Part shown: in pieces, positions 9,776-18,396 of the stretch
Layout of the letters: the number at the start of each line of letters is the position of its first letter
Numbering within the stretch: the stretch's first letter is position 1
Assembly: GCF_041435115.1 (NCBI RefSeq)
Contig: NZ_CP108046.1
Location: 434,001-498,000, forward strand
Length of the DNA stretch: 64,000 nucleotides
Direction: 5' to 3'
Origin: Streptomyces sp. NBC_00289
GTDB taxonomy: Bacteria > Actinomycetota > Actinomycetes > Streptomycetales > Streptomycetaceae
Position numbers and translations under genes: made by a program
Notes under the pieces: generated by a model
The model's database searches: none
Told to the model about the DNA's origin: nothing
The model's input: only the letters and a program-made list of their open reading frames with translations

Positions 9776-9856
9776 GTTTCCAGAACACCGCAGGACCGCT
9801 CAACCGCAACCCGCCAAACCGGACAACCGGCCACGACGACTCGCAGAACGCCCACT

Positions 9857-9925
9857 GACGTCTCAACCACGCTGCTCGGGGGCCTCGTTGGTCATCTATC
9901 CTGCCGCACTCGACCTGCCAGCATG
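9857..9925 (-). pseudogene. fragment of an IS5-family element start
   Basis: The few bases after the right inverted repeat match the start region of the element at 18786-19537 (TYPAALDLP codons and the leader). The same junction occurs in inverted orientation at 19495-19565, so the two loci share an ancestral insertion. Confidence 0.5.
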
Positions 9926-9929
9926 CGCT

Positions 9930-10260
9930 CGCACTCGCCCGACTCACCGGCGAGTTCGCCACGCCCCTGACCCCGACCCAGGCCAACGACGACAAGCTCA
10001 CCCAGTGGATCGCCACAGTCCGCACCGCTGGCCTGCCCCACCTGCACAGCTTCTGCAACGGCCTCGAACTCAACCGCACCGCCGTGAACGCCGGCCTCAC
10101 CCTGCCCCACCACAACGGCCGGACAGAGGGCGTCAATACCCGAACCGAGAAGATCACGCGGCAGATGCACGGCCGAGCAGGATTCGACCTCCTCCGTCAC
10201 CGCATCCTCCTGCAATGGGGAGAACGCACCGTCACCACCGACTACGGAACAGAGCCGTTA
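9930..10260 (+). pseudogene. ISL3-family transposase, C-terminal fragment
   Basis: In one frame the plus strand encodes LTQWIATVRTAGLPHLHSF, then NGRTEGVNTRTEKITRQM and GFDLLRHRILLQ, the conserved end of ISL3 transposases including the catalytic Glu of TEGVNT. The sequence to about 10260 resembles an ISL3 terminal repeat (ACAGAGCCGTT); a related end is at about 12400. Confidence 0.75.
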
Positions 10261-10335
10261 AATTGACACACCCCAACGACCCTCACGGACCAGCGGACAC
10301 GCCACCCACGAGTGAAGCTGACTAAGCCCTACTAG

Positions 10336-11942
10336 CCTGCGCGTTTCACTTGCCGCGGTGTCCGGATCTTGATTTGGAAACGCGAAAGCGCCCTCTGAGC
10401 TGGGAAGATGAGGCTTGTCGAAGGTCTCTGTCATCCCAGCAGGAGGGCACTTTCTGCGTGCACACTACCGCCTCGCGCCCCAAGCCCGTCGTCTCGGCCG
10501 ACGGCCACGGGGTGGTCAGCCATGCCGGGTCCCGGCTGTTGGCCGATCTCGCTGACACCACCGGTCTGACCGCCGCGTTCACCGACGCTCTGCGCCGTCG
10601 TCTGCGGCCACGCGGCACCGGAGACAACCCGGGCAGAATCGCGGTGGACCTGGCGGTGATGCTCGCGGACGGCGGCGAAGCCATCGCCGACTTGGCCCTA
10701 CTGCGTGACCAGGCCGAGGTCTTCGGACCGGTGGCCTCTACTCCGACCGCCTGGCGCCTGCTGTCGGCATCGACCACACGGAACTGGAAGCACTGCACAC
10801 GGCCCGAGCTGCAGCGCGCGAGGTCGCCTGGATGTAGGCCGCCGAGACGGGCCGCGGCATACCCGCGGCCCAAGCCGGCGGGCGGAACCTGCCCGGGCTG
10901 GTCACTGACATGGACGCCACCGTGGTCACCTGCCACTCCGAGAAAGAGCAGGCCGCAGCCACCTACAAGCGAGGCTTCGGCTATCACCCACTGCTGTGCT
11001 TCCCGGACAACACCGGCGGAGCCCTGGACCCGACTGCTGCGGCCGGGCAACGCAGGCGGGCGCCAACACCGCCGCCGACCACATCACCGTCCCAGAGCGT
11101 TCCTGGCTCACCTGCGGGCCCTGCACGCCCGAGGCGTCCACATATCCTTCTCGGTCGGACATCCCGTCACCGAGCCGGTACGCCGCGCGATCCGCGCCCT
11201 GCCCGACAAGGTCTGGCACCCCGCGCTGGAGCAGGATGGCACCCTGCGCGCCAGCGCCGAGGTCGCCGAGCTGACCGGCATGGTCGACCTGGACGGCTAC
11301 CCCGGCGGCACCCGGATCATCGTCCGCCGCGAGCGCCCGCACCCCGCCGCCCAACTGTCCCTGTTCGACCTGGATGAGGGCATGCGCCACCGGGTCTTCC
11401 TGACCGACACCCCTATGGCGAAGGCTCGCTGCAGCACCTGGAAGTCCGCCACCGCGCGCACGCACGCGTCGAGGACCGCATCCGCTGCGGAAAGACCACC
11501 GGCTTCGGCCGCTTCCCCTCCCGCCACTTCCCCCTCAACCAAGCGTGCTGGAGCTGTCCCTGACCGCCACCGATCTGCTCGCGTGGACCCAGACCCTGCT
11601 GCTCGAAGGAGAGTTGGCCACCGCCGAGCCGAAGAAGCTGCGCTACCGGCTGCTGCACGCAGCCGCCCGCATCACTCGCGGCGGCCGCCGCCTTCGCCTG
11701 CGGATCGCCGCGACCTGGCCCTGGCGGCAAAAACTCATCAACGCCTTCGTCCGCCTCACCACACTACCCGCGCCCGACCACCTGAACTGCGGCAATGTCC
11801 CTGCCCTCCCACCACCGAGGAACCCGTTGGAGACCCCGGCCCGAGCGTCGGGCCCAAGCCATGCCCACACACCGAACCAGGGCCGACAGCACCAGTCCTC
11901 CGCCATCACTCCAGCTCAACCACTCGAAGCGAAACGGGGAGG
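10336..11942 (+). mobile_element. IS1380-family element 1
   Basis: Ends CCTGCGCGTTTCAC (10336) and GAAACGGGGAGG (to 11942) are imperfect inverted repeats flanked by a perfect 4-bp direct repeat CTAG (10332-10335 and 11943-11946), the target length expected for IS1380. Confidence 0.8.
10459..11790 (+). pseudogene. IS1380-family transposase, several frameshifts
   Basis: Segments in three frames line up as one transposase: SHAGSRLLADLADTTGLTAA at the N-terminus, VVTCHSEKEQAAATYKRGFG (10910 frame) around the first catalytic Asp, GVHISFSVGHPVTEPVRRAI, and the C-terminal LELSLTATDLLAWTQTLLL with PKKLRYRLLHAAARI. At least four frame changes are required. Confidence 0.8.
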
Positions 11943-11949
11943 CTAGCTT

Positions 11950-12405
11950 GCGCACGCCAGCACGCGGCGAGGCAGGCGCCCGCCCTGCCCGCTAACTCCC
12001 TAACCACGCAGCCGAGTTGGTCGGCCAGGCGGGTGGTGCGACGCTGGTAGCGCTCCACGACACAGGGAACCTGCTCACGGAACGTCTGCCGCGTACAGCC
12101 GAGCACCGGGCACATCAGCCGGCGCAACATCACCGAGACGACCACCCGACGTCCATCCACCGGCACGTTTGCGACCTCCGTCCCTGGAAGCCGTGCACGC
12201 GCCCCGCCGGCTGCCCGCACACCGGGCACGGCACCGGATTCCCGCGTCCGCGCCAACACCCAGATGACGTCTCCCTCGTCCGCCACGACTTCGACGACGA
12301 GGCCGACAAACCCGAAAACACCACGCCCACAAGCTCATTGACACCCATCACAAGATCATGATCACGTGCTGCTACTCGGTGTTACCACCGTTTACGGGCC
12401 AGAGC
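11950..12405 (-). pseudogene. ISL3-family transposase, N-terminal fragment
   Basis: Two minus-strand frames encode the zinc-binding start of an ISL3 transposase: PCPVCGQPAGRVHGF in one, then VSVMLRRLMCPVLGCTRQTF, a second Cys pair, in another. The fragment ends in the IS1380 flank; the other edge carries an ISL3-like terminal repeat and lies 34 bp from the end of the asparagine synthetase gene. Confidence 0.65.
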
Positions 12406-12438
12406 CGTTGATTAGACAGTCCCGCGGAAACAGCATGA

Positions 12439-14643
12439 TCAGGGGGTGGTCACCAGGATCCCTTCCTCAAGGGCCTGCGAGAGGAGGTCGAGGATGTCGG
12501 CGTGCTCGGCATCAGCAGCGCTCATCACGCCGCTGAGTGTGGTCCGGCCGTCGATTTCGCGTAGGAGGCGTGACCAGGCGGGTGCGTCCTGCTCTCTGAT
12601 CATGTACTCGACGGTCCCGTCGATGGCCAGGTACGAGATGTCGGAGTCTTTGTCGTCGCGTAACAGAAGCACGTTCTCCGCGAACGCGAGGACCGTGTCG
12701 TCGGGGGAATGTCGGCCGAGAGTGACCGACTCGATGTCGGTGCGCTGAGCGGACCACTCGGTTACCGAATAGGCCCGCGGCGCACGAGGTCCGTTTGCAA
12801 TGATCAAATCAGGCGGGTCGGCTGCCATCGTCGCGAGAAGGCCGAGGTTGATCAACCGCAGCACCCGATCGACCATGTGTGAACTGGGTACGTCGCGCAG
12901 TTGCTTCAGCGCGGCGCGCAGGCCATCGGCGTGGAGTAGGTGAGCGGCTGCTGGGGTGGCAAGGGCTTCGTCCAGCAATTCGCCGTTGCTACTCGTAAGC
13001 ATCTGGGCGAATACAGCCCGAGAGTGGCCGCCTCCGTGACCGAGGATGAAGGGGACCTTCGGGCGCTTGCGTATCGGGTCCGGCAGGACGTCCCGCATGG
13101 CGTCGCGGAGGATCCGTTTGTCCCACAGCAGGCGGGCGCGGCGCTGAGGCGGAATGGCTGCGGTCAGCTCGACCAAGCGCGGGTCGAGGAAGGGCACCCG
13201 GGCCTCTATTCCGTGGCCTGAGGCACTGCGGTCTTCGTGCCAACAGTTGTACCGTTCGATGTCGTGGTACTTCATGGTGATGAAAGCGGCGTAGGAATCG
13301 ACAGGGGGAGAGAACGCCGGGAGAGCGGTGTCTCGCAGCAGCGGCTTGTCGGTGGTTTCCCACCACAGGCTCAGTTCCGGAGCGGAGGCCAGAGCGGTAC
13401 GGCGGCTCATCCCGGTCAACTCGGCGATGAAGCCTTCCCAACCGTCGTCGCCCGCCATGTCCGCGGAATACCCGCCGTTGAACTCGTCCGAGCCCTGGCC
13501 GAGCAGCATGACCTTGAGCCCGGGCCGGACGCTTCGGACGTATCGGTACAGCTCGTATTTGTAGAACTGCTCTGGACCGCAGAGTGGTGTCTCCTGCAGC
13601 CAGAGCAGGTTCTTCCACTCTTGTCCGCTGGGGATGCGGTCACGTTCGAACAGCACTTGATGATTGGGCAGGCCCAGTCGGGAGGCATGGTGGTGAGCAT
13701 GTTCGGCGTCGCCGTTCACCGTTGTAGTGCCGTTGAGCACGGTGAATGTATGCATGGCTGGCCCTGCGTCACCGGCCGTGGATGTTGCGAGGGCCGCGAG
13801 GGACGCAGAGTCCACGCCCCCGCTGAGCATCAGCCCGATTTCTACATCGGCCATGAGACAGTCGGTGACGGAGGAGCGGAGGATATCTCCATAGTGGCGG
13901 ACGATCTCTGCGTCGCTCGCCCCTGTCTCGCCATGGCCAGAAGGCGGCGGGAATCGCCAGAAGGCATGCTCTGTGAGGTCTGCGGTCTTAAGATTGAAGT
14001 CGAGGATCGTACCGGGCCGGACCGCATCAACGCCTGTGAACCACGTCTGGGGCCGGCGGGTCACCAACAGTGGCTCCCAGGTCAGGGCGCGGTCGGCCAG
14101 AGCGTCTTCCCAGGCGATTGTGCGTGGGCACCGGGGATCTTGTAGCAGCGCCTTGATTTCCGACCCGTAAACGAGGCGTTCGCGGTCACGGTGGTAGAAC
14201 AGTGGCTTGATTCCGAAGTAGTCCCTCGCCAGGAGGAGTCTGGCGCGGCGTCGATCCCACAGCGTTAGGGCGAACATGCCCCGGACGCCCTCCAAGAATT
14301 CCAGGCCACGGTGGTGGTAGAGATGTAGCAGCACCTCGCAGTCTGACTTGGAACGCCAAGTAGTGTCTTGCGGCAGGCCCTTGGCGAGTTCGCGGTGGTT
14401 GTAGATCTCGCCGTTCACGGTCAGGACGACGGAGCCGTCCTCGCTTACGAAGGGCTGCCGCCCACTGGGCAGATCGACGATGGCCAGGCGGCTGAAGCCC
14501 ATTGCCACAGAGTGGTCGACGATCATGGCATTGTCGTCGGGCCCGCGCAGTGACAGGGTACGCAGCATTCGGCTGAGGGTCTGTTCGGTCTCTTCAGGGA
14601 GTTTTCGGCCACCGAAGGCGGCGTGTCCGGCTATGCCGCACAT
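12439..14643 (-). CDS. asparagine-synthetase-like amidotransferase with PqqD-like C-terminal extension
   Basis: A 734-residue class-B (glutamine-hydrolysing) asparagine synthetase homologue. The start is the ATG at 14643, giving MCGIAG: Cys2 is the glutaminase nucleophile, and RGPDD (33-37) and NGEIYN (77-82) complete the N-terminal amidotransferase domain. The ATP-PPi loop SGGVDSAS is at 274-281, followed by LLGQGSDEFNGGY and GIEARVPFLDPRL. Lasso-peptide cyclases share the synthetase fold but usually lack this glutaminase cysteine, so ammonia-dependent amidation is the simpler guess; asparagine synthesis cannot be excluded. About 90 residues beyond the normal synthetase end (LAIDGTVEYMI, then DILDLLSQALEEGILV) resemble a small PqqD-like winged helix. 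The gene overlaps the upstream MNIO gene by 13 bp and ends the operon. Confidence 0.85.
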   Translation of the reverse strand: MCGIAGHAAFGGRKLPEETEQTLSRMLRTLSLRGPDDNAMIVDHSVAMGFSRLAIVDLPSGRQPFVSEDGSVVLTVNGEIYNHRELAKGLPQDTTWRSKSDCEVLLHLYHHRGLEFLEGVRGMFALTLWDRRRARLLLARDYFGIKPLFYHRDRERLVYGSEIKALLQDPRCPRTIAWEDALADRALTWEPLLVTRRPQTWFTGVDAVRPGTILDFNLKTADLTEHAFWRFPPPSGHGETGASDAEIVRHYGDILRSSVTDCLMADVEIGLMLSGGVDSASLAALATSTAGDAGPAMHTFTVLNGTTTVNGDAEHAHHHASRLGLPNHQVLFERDRIPSGQEWKNLLWLQETPLCGPEQFYKYELYRYVRSVRPGLKVMLLGQGSDEFNGGYSADMAGDDGWEGFIAELTGMSRRTALASAPELSLWWETTDKPLLRDTALPAFSPPVDSYAAFITMKYHDIERYNCWHEDRSASGHGIEARVPFLDPRLVELTAAIPPQRRARLLWDKRILRDAMRDVLPDPIRKRPKVPFILGHGGGHSRAVFAQMLTSSNGELLDEALATPAAAHLLHADGLRAALKQLRDVPSSHMVDRVLRLINLGLLATMAADPPDLIIANGPRAPRAYSVTEWSAQRTDIESVTLGRHSPDDTVLAFAENVLLLRDDKDSDISYLAIDGTVEYMIREQDAPAWSRLLREIDGRTTLSGVMSAADAEHADILDLLSQALEEGILVTTP

Positions 14644-15458
14644 GCAGTCCCCTTGCGGTGCCTGTTCCATATGCTGCGGAGGATGTCCAGCTCTGACATG
14701 ATAACTTCTTCGGTGGCGCTCCTGTTGTCGCGCTCGAGTATCACCGCTGCGGCGCCAGTGGTGCCGAGCGCGAAATCCAGCAGTTGCCATACCTCAGCGT
14801 CCACGTTGCTGTCGTGGGAGTCGACCAGTAGACCCCTGTAGTGGGCGTGGCCGGCGACGTGGAGGTAAGCGATCCTGTCGCCGTCAAGTGAGCGGATGTA
14901 GTCGTATGGATCGAACGAGTTGTTTTTGGCGTCGATGTAGAGATTGTTGACGTCGAGGACCATGCCGCAGTCTGCCGTGTTCAGGACAGTGTTGACGAAC
15001 TGCGTCTCACTCATCGCGTCGCTTGGCTGAGAGAGGAAAGTGACCGGGTTCTCGATGGCGACGTTCATCTGCGCGGCCTCTCGCAGGGCGGCGATATTCC
15101 CGGCGATGCGATCCGCCTCGGCGGCCGTGCGAGTGCAGGAGAAAAAATTGGGCACGGAATATTCACCGACCGATGAATAGCTCAAGTGGTCACTGAGGAG
15201 GACGATGCCGTTGTCCCGGGCCTCTGCCAGGAGTAGGCGCAATTCCGGCTGGATCTGAAAGTCCGCCCGGGCTGGGGAGAGCGTCATGGCGTGAGCGGCC
15301 TTCTGATGCGGCCACCCGAGCACCTCGGTGCCTTCTTTTCCCACTGGAAACGATCCTTCAAAAAGGATCTCCACGCAGTCCACTACTTCCGCGAGGCGTT
15401 GCTGAAAATCCGCGAATTCTGGCCGGTACGAGATGCCGACTCCAGCGAATTCACTCAT
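14631..15458 (-). CDS. DUF692/MNIO family iron-dependent oxidative enzyme (canonical)
   Basis: A 275-residue TIM-barrel protein of the DUF692 family (MbnB/TglH/ChrH), now called multinuclear non-heme iron oxidative enzymes. Known members use two or three iron ions to rework cysteine or other residues in precursor peptides. The family motifs are present: GVGISYRPE (6-14), His56, LLSDHLSY (87-94), AIENP (134-138), LDVNNLY (168-174), LHVAGH (199-204), DSHD (213-216) and LERD (241-244), which supply the His/Asp/Glu metal ligands. It overlaps the MFS gene by 8 bp and the synthetase gene by 13 bp. It is the likely catalytic MNIO of this operon. The substrate is inferred to be the short Cys-ending ORF at 18397-18510. 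Confidence 0.9.
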   Translation of the reverse strand: MSEFAGVGISYRPEFADFQQRLAEVVDCVEILFEGSFPVGKEGTEVLGWPHQKAAHAMTLSPARADFQIQPELRLLLAEARDNGIVLLSDHLSYSSVGEYSVPNFFSCTRTAAEADRIAGNIAALREAAQMNVAIENPVTFLSQPSDAMSETQFVNTVLNTADCGMVLDVNNLYIDAKNNSFDPYDYIRSLDGDRIAYLHVAGHAHYRGLLVDSHDSNVDAEVWQLLDFALGTTGAAAVILERDNRSATEEVIMSELDILRSIWNRHRKGTACAA

Positions 15459-16713
15459 GTCTCATGTTCCTGTTCATCGCTTTGACGAGAATATAGGAGG
15501 CTATTCCCACCGTGGCGACGTAGGCCATGGTGGTCAGTGGTAGCGCGTCCGTTCGCAGCGCGCCGAATATGGTCAACGCAAGCAGTCCCGTGCCGTTGTT
15601 CACTAGGTCGCTGAGCGCGATGACGCGTCCCCGATACTGTGCGGGCACGGTAGGAACGATGGCGGCGAACAGCATGACGTTCAGCGTCGTTCTGGCGACT
15701 ACGACGATGACGAATCCCAGCACGAACACGAGCGGGTCGGAGACACCCGAGATAGCGGCGAAGGCGACGACGGTCGCGGCAATGCATGCGCCTGTCGTCG
15801 CCACCTGACGACGATCGAGGATTCGGCTCTTGCTCAAGGTGAGATTCGCTGCGAACGCCGCTCCGAATCCCACCACCCAAAAAGCCGAGTAATGGATCGT
15901 TTGGGTGGACGGCATGGCTTGCAGCAGTTGCAACGCTACGCCGGTCAGTGGCAGCCCGAGGAGTCCTGCGCTTGCCTGCAGGCCAAGGAGCATGCCCAGT
16001 CTCGGTACAGTCCGGACGAGCCGGACTGCTGCTATAACCTGTGCCAGGATTTGGGTGCGCGGTCCGATTCCGCCGGGTCCGACACTCTCGTTGGCCCCAG
16101 GTGTCCGACCTACTCCGTAAGGCAGGCCTCGCGACGCGCAGCCATACAGCACCGCTGCGGCGACGATGAGGGCGGCGTTGAGTAGCAGAGCACCACCCCC
16201 GGTCAGGCCGTACACGGCCGGCCCTGCGCCGGTGCCGACCAGTTTGGCGGTGGTCAGCCAGGCCCCTCTTGTGGCGGTCCATCGCACCAGCTCGTCTGGC
16301 CCACTGAGGAAGGTGAACCAGACCCGGACCGCGTTTCCGGCGATCGTGGCGGCGATCTGAATGACGACGCTAAGCAAGAGGAACGGCCACACTCGGCCTG
16401 GCGACAACGCGACGTAGATCGTAATCAGCCCTGCGGCGCTGACAGCCGACGTGGCGATAATGGTCTTGTGTAGCGAGAAGCGGTCGGTGACAGCCCCGGC
16501 GACAAGCGTCGTAACGAGGCCGGCGATTGTCTGCACGGTGAGCAGCCAGGTGAGGAACGAGACTTCGCCCGTGAGGGCGACCACGTAGACGGGCAGGCCT
16601 GTCCATGTGAGCGACGTCCCCACTGTCTCGACCGTTCCCGCGACCAATCCCATCCGGACGGCTGCACTATGGGGAGCAACCTGCTCAACGGGTTTCAACG
16701 ACGGCACCGGCAT
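15451..16713 (-). CDS. MFS transporter, probable peptide exporter
   Basis: A 420-residue major facilitator with about 12 hydrophobic segments, such as LTWTGLPVYVVALTGEVSF, LLLSVVIQIAATIAG and PLVFVLGFVIVVVARTTL. The cytoplasmic loop between helices 2 and 3 has GAVTDRFSLHKT, the usual MFS motif-A position. I chose the ATG at 16713, inside the end of the upstream gene; a TTG two codons earlier is possible. Overlaps of 29 bp upstream and 8 bp downstream point to coupled translation. In this context it most simply exports, or gives resistance to, the pathway product; no substrate can be read from the sequence. Confidence 0.8.
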   Translation of the reverse strand: MPVPSLKPVEQVAPHSAAVRMGLVAGTVETVGTSLTWTGLPVYVVALTGEVSFLTWLLTVQTIAGLVTTLVAGAVTDRFSLHKTIIATSAVSAAGLITIYVALSPGRVWPFLLLSVVIQIAATIAGNAVRVWFTFLSGPDELVRWTATRGAWLTTAKLVGTGAGPAVYGLTGGGALLLNAALIVAAAVLYGCASRGLPYGVGRTPGANESVGPGGIGPRTQILAQVIAAVRLVRTVPRLGMLLGLQASAGLLGLPLTGVALQLLQAMPSTQTIHYSAFWVVGFGAAFAANLTLSKSRILDRRQVATTGACIAATVVAFAAISGVSDPLVFVLGFVIVVVARTTLNVMLFAAIVPTVPAQYRGRVIALSDLVNNGTGLLALTIFGALRTDALPLTTMAYVATVGIASYILVKAMNRNMRHE

Positions 16714-17431
16714 CGACAAGCATCCTGATCAGTTCATCGCTCACATCCTCGCCGCCTGCCAGGGCTACCCGGACCTCCGCCGAAGAGCGGGGACGGCGCA
16801 AATAGGCGAGAAGATCCGCCACGCTGCTGTCTACCTCCGATACGGTGACTGTGTTCTCGCCGCTGCTTTGCAGAACGTAGTGCCGGATCCCGTCGGCCTG
16901 ACCGATCGTCCACAACTTGTCCGGCGGCGTCTCTAGAAGCTCGTCCAGGTCGAATCCGCTGCGAAACACAGCGGTGCGGGAAGCCCGCCGAAGGGTCCCC
17001 GGTTCGCCGTCGACGACCGGGGTCGAGCCGATCACTTGCAAAGTCATCTGGTAGCGGGCCAGGGCGACACCAGCACTGCCAGGAAACTCCTCGCCCAGCC
17101 AGGTGCAAAATGCCCGCAAGTCCGCGGAGTCTCGGGAGTCCTTAACCACGACCTGGCGTCTGAAGTTGGCCAGCAGCTGGTCCCATCCATCATCTGACAT
17201 CCGGCCACGCAGCTCGTCGAAGATCAGACCGAAGAAGACGGCACGCGTGCCGTCGACCACGTCCCTGAAGACGGCGAGCTCGTCAGTGTCGAGCAGCTCT
17301 AGCTGTTCCCGATCGGTGGAGTCGAACTGATAGCGGCGGAGTACTCCATGCCTGTCCTGGACAAAATCTTGAAACAGGTGCTCATCAACGATGAGGCCTG
17401 CCACAAATCGCTGATACTCGAATACGCTCAT
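16685..17431 (-). CDS. MNIO partner-like protein with PqqD-like C-terminal region
   Basis: A 248-residue protein I cannot assign to a named family. The first 60 residues (FVAGLIVDEHLFQDFVQDR, then YQFDSTDREQLELL) are helical and resemble the short DP-x-F-type domains seen in several peptide-modification partners. The last 85 residues (RHYVLQSSGENTVTVSEVD, SSVADLLAYLRRPRSSAEV, ELIRMLVDAGAVVE) have the strand and helix pattern of a PqqD-like RiPP recognition element. DUF692 enzymes MbnB, TglH and ChrH each work with such a partner (MbnC, TglI, ChrI). Its ATG overlaps the upstream DUF692 stop by 4 bp. Precursor binding is therefore inferred. Confidence 0.6.
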   Translation of the reverse strand: MSVFEYQRFVAGLIVDEHLFQDFVQDRHGVLRRYQFDSTDREQLELLDTDELAVFRDVVDGTRAVFFGLIFDELRGRMSDDGWDQLLANFRRQVVVKDSRDSADLRAFCTWLGEEFPGSAGVALARYQMTLQVIGSTPVVDGEPGTLRRASRTAVFRSGFDLDELLETPPDKLWTIGQADGIRHYVLQSSGENTVTVSEVDSSVADLLAYLRRPRSSAEVRVALAGGEDVSDELIRMLVDAGAVVETR

Positions 17432-18294
17432 CGGGCAACCCCCCTCTGGCCGATCGTTTCGTGCCCGCCCATCCGGACTGCATAATACGCAGCGTACGCC
17501 TTTCGGTAAAAGCGCAGGAATTCGTCCTTGTCATCACCTTCCCGCCCTTGGACCATCAGTCGATCGGTGGAGGAATTTTCCAGCACATACTTGAGCATTC
17601 TCAAAGAGAGCCCATTAATCCCCGCCCCATATTTGCGTCGCAATACGGGATTCATCGACCCTTCGGGAACGACGGTCACCATTGCGACGTTATCCAGATT
17701 GAAGAGCTTCAAATATTCCTCAGGCTCTTGACCGAGGGTAATTGCACTCACCGCGACGCTCTGCAGATTCAGTTGGAGACCGACCCCTGTTTCTTTAAGT
17801 AAGGTGTCGATAAAGTCGAGCTCACTGTATTGCGCCTTTGACTGAGTGACCAGCATGGCTACGTTTTCCAGCGCGAATGGACATGGCGTGCTATCCCTGA
17901 CGACATTCACGCGATCATACAAATAATGCAGCATCTCATCGCTGTATTCTGGCGGCATATAAAGGTCGAGATTGATGTCGCCGGCACCCGTATAAGAGAG
18001 ATGGTCTGAGTAGTATTCGCAGCCAGTTACCCGTGCAATGCGATCCGTTTTCTCGATCTGAAACCGGTCAAGTTCATTGTCACCACATATGGAGAGCCTC
18101 GTCGAGTGCAATACTATGGGATATCTTCCGGCGAGCTCAGTGATGGCGGATTCGACATCTGCGGTTAGATGAATAGCGTGTGGGTCGAGCTCGATGAAAT
18201 CGAACTTCTCTCCGTCCCGACATACTACCTCGGCGCCCAATTCTGAAGTGAGTGCGATCCCCACCCCCGCGGCATGTGAAATCTGCAAAATCAT
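17428..18294 (-). CDS. divergent DUF692/MNIO paralogue lacking several metal-site motifs
   Basis: A 288-residue DUF692 homologue. I prefer the ATG at 18294 (MILQISHAAGVGIAL), which puts the GVG motif at the family's usual distance from the N-terminus; a GTG at 18345 is possible but lies in a stem-loop. It keeps His63, YYSDHLSY (94-101) and ALEN (141-144). Where the canonical copy has LDVNNLY, LHVAGH and LERD, this one has LQLNLQSV (173-180), VTVVPEGS (206-213) and LMVQGRE (246-252). Several iron ligands are thus missing, and it may be a pseudoenzyme, scaffold or specificity subunit. It is the first enzyme-type gene after the putative precursor. Confidence 0.8.
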   Translation of the reverse strand: MILQISHAAGVGIALTSELGAEVVCRDGEKFDFIELDPHAIHLTADVESAITELAGRYPIVLHSTRLSICGDNELDRFQIEKTDRIARVTGCEYYSDHLSYTGAGDINLDLYMPPEYSDEMLHYLYDRVNVVRDSTPCPFALENVAMLVTQSKAQYSELDFIDTLLKETGVGLQLNLQSVAVSAITLGQEPEEYLKLFNLDNVAMVTVVPEGSMNPVLRRKYGAGINGLSLRMLKYVLENSSTDRLMVQGREGDDKDEFLRFYRKAYAAYYAVRMGGHETIGQRGVAR

Positions 18295-18343
18295 CCCCCT
18301 ATTTAGTGACCCACCCGACAGTAAACAGGATCTATTTCCGACC

Positions 18344-18379
18344 ACCGGGCCTTGAATTGATGTGTGCGCAAGACCCGGT
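18344..18379 (-). promoter_or_regulatory. stem-loop between precursor and first enzyme gene
   Basis: Inverted arms CAAGACCCGGT (18369-18379) and ACCGGGCCTTG (18344-18354) form an 11-bp stem with one G-U pair and a 14-nt loop, 18 bp after the precursor stop. Such hairpins often let a precursor be made in excess of its enzymes, by partial termination or mRNA stabilisation. No U-tract follows, so the mode is inference. Confidence 0.45.
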
Positions 18380-18396
18380 GACCGGCTAATTTACTG

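Larger units (their letters stand above)
8457..9856 (-). mobile_element. IS5-family element with passenger gene
   Basis: Perfect 17-bp terminal inverted repeats AGTGGGCGTTCTGCGAG at 8457-8473 and 9840-9856 enclose both a transposase and a second, coupled gene. A truncated copy of the transposase end lies at about 19565-19772, again next to the same short flanking sequence (9857-9925, matching 19495-19560). Confidence 0.75.

Noticed and set aside
13237..14145. 302-codon plus-strand ORF opposite the asparagine synthetase
   Set aside because: Antisense shadow; the minus strand has complete conserved synthetase motifs.
12439..18345. Lasso peptide cluster
   Set aside because: There is an asparagine-synthetase-like gene, but it keeps the glutaminase Cys, and no B-type leader peptidase or typical lasso precursor with a core Asp/Glu ring acceptor is seen; two DUF692 genes point to an MNIO pathway.
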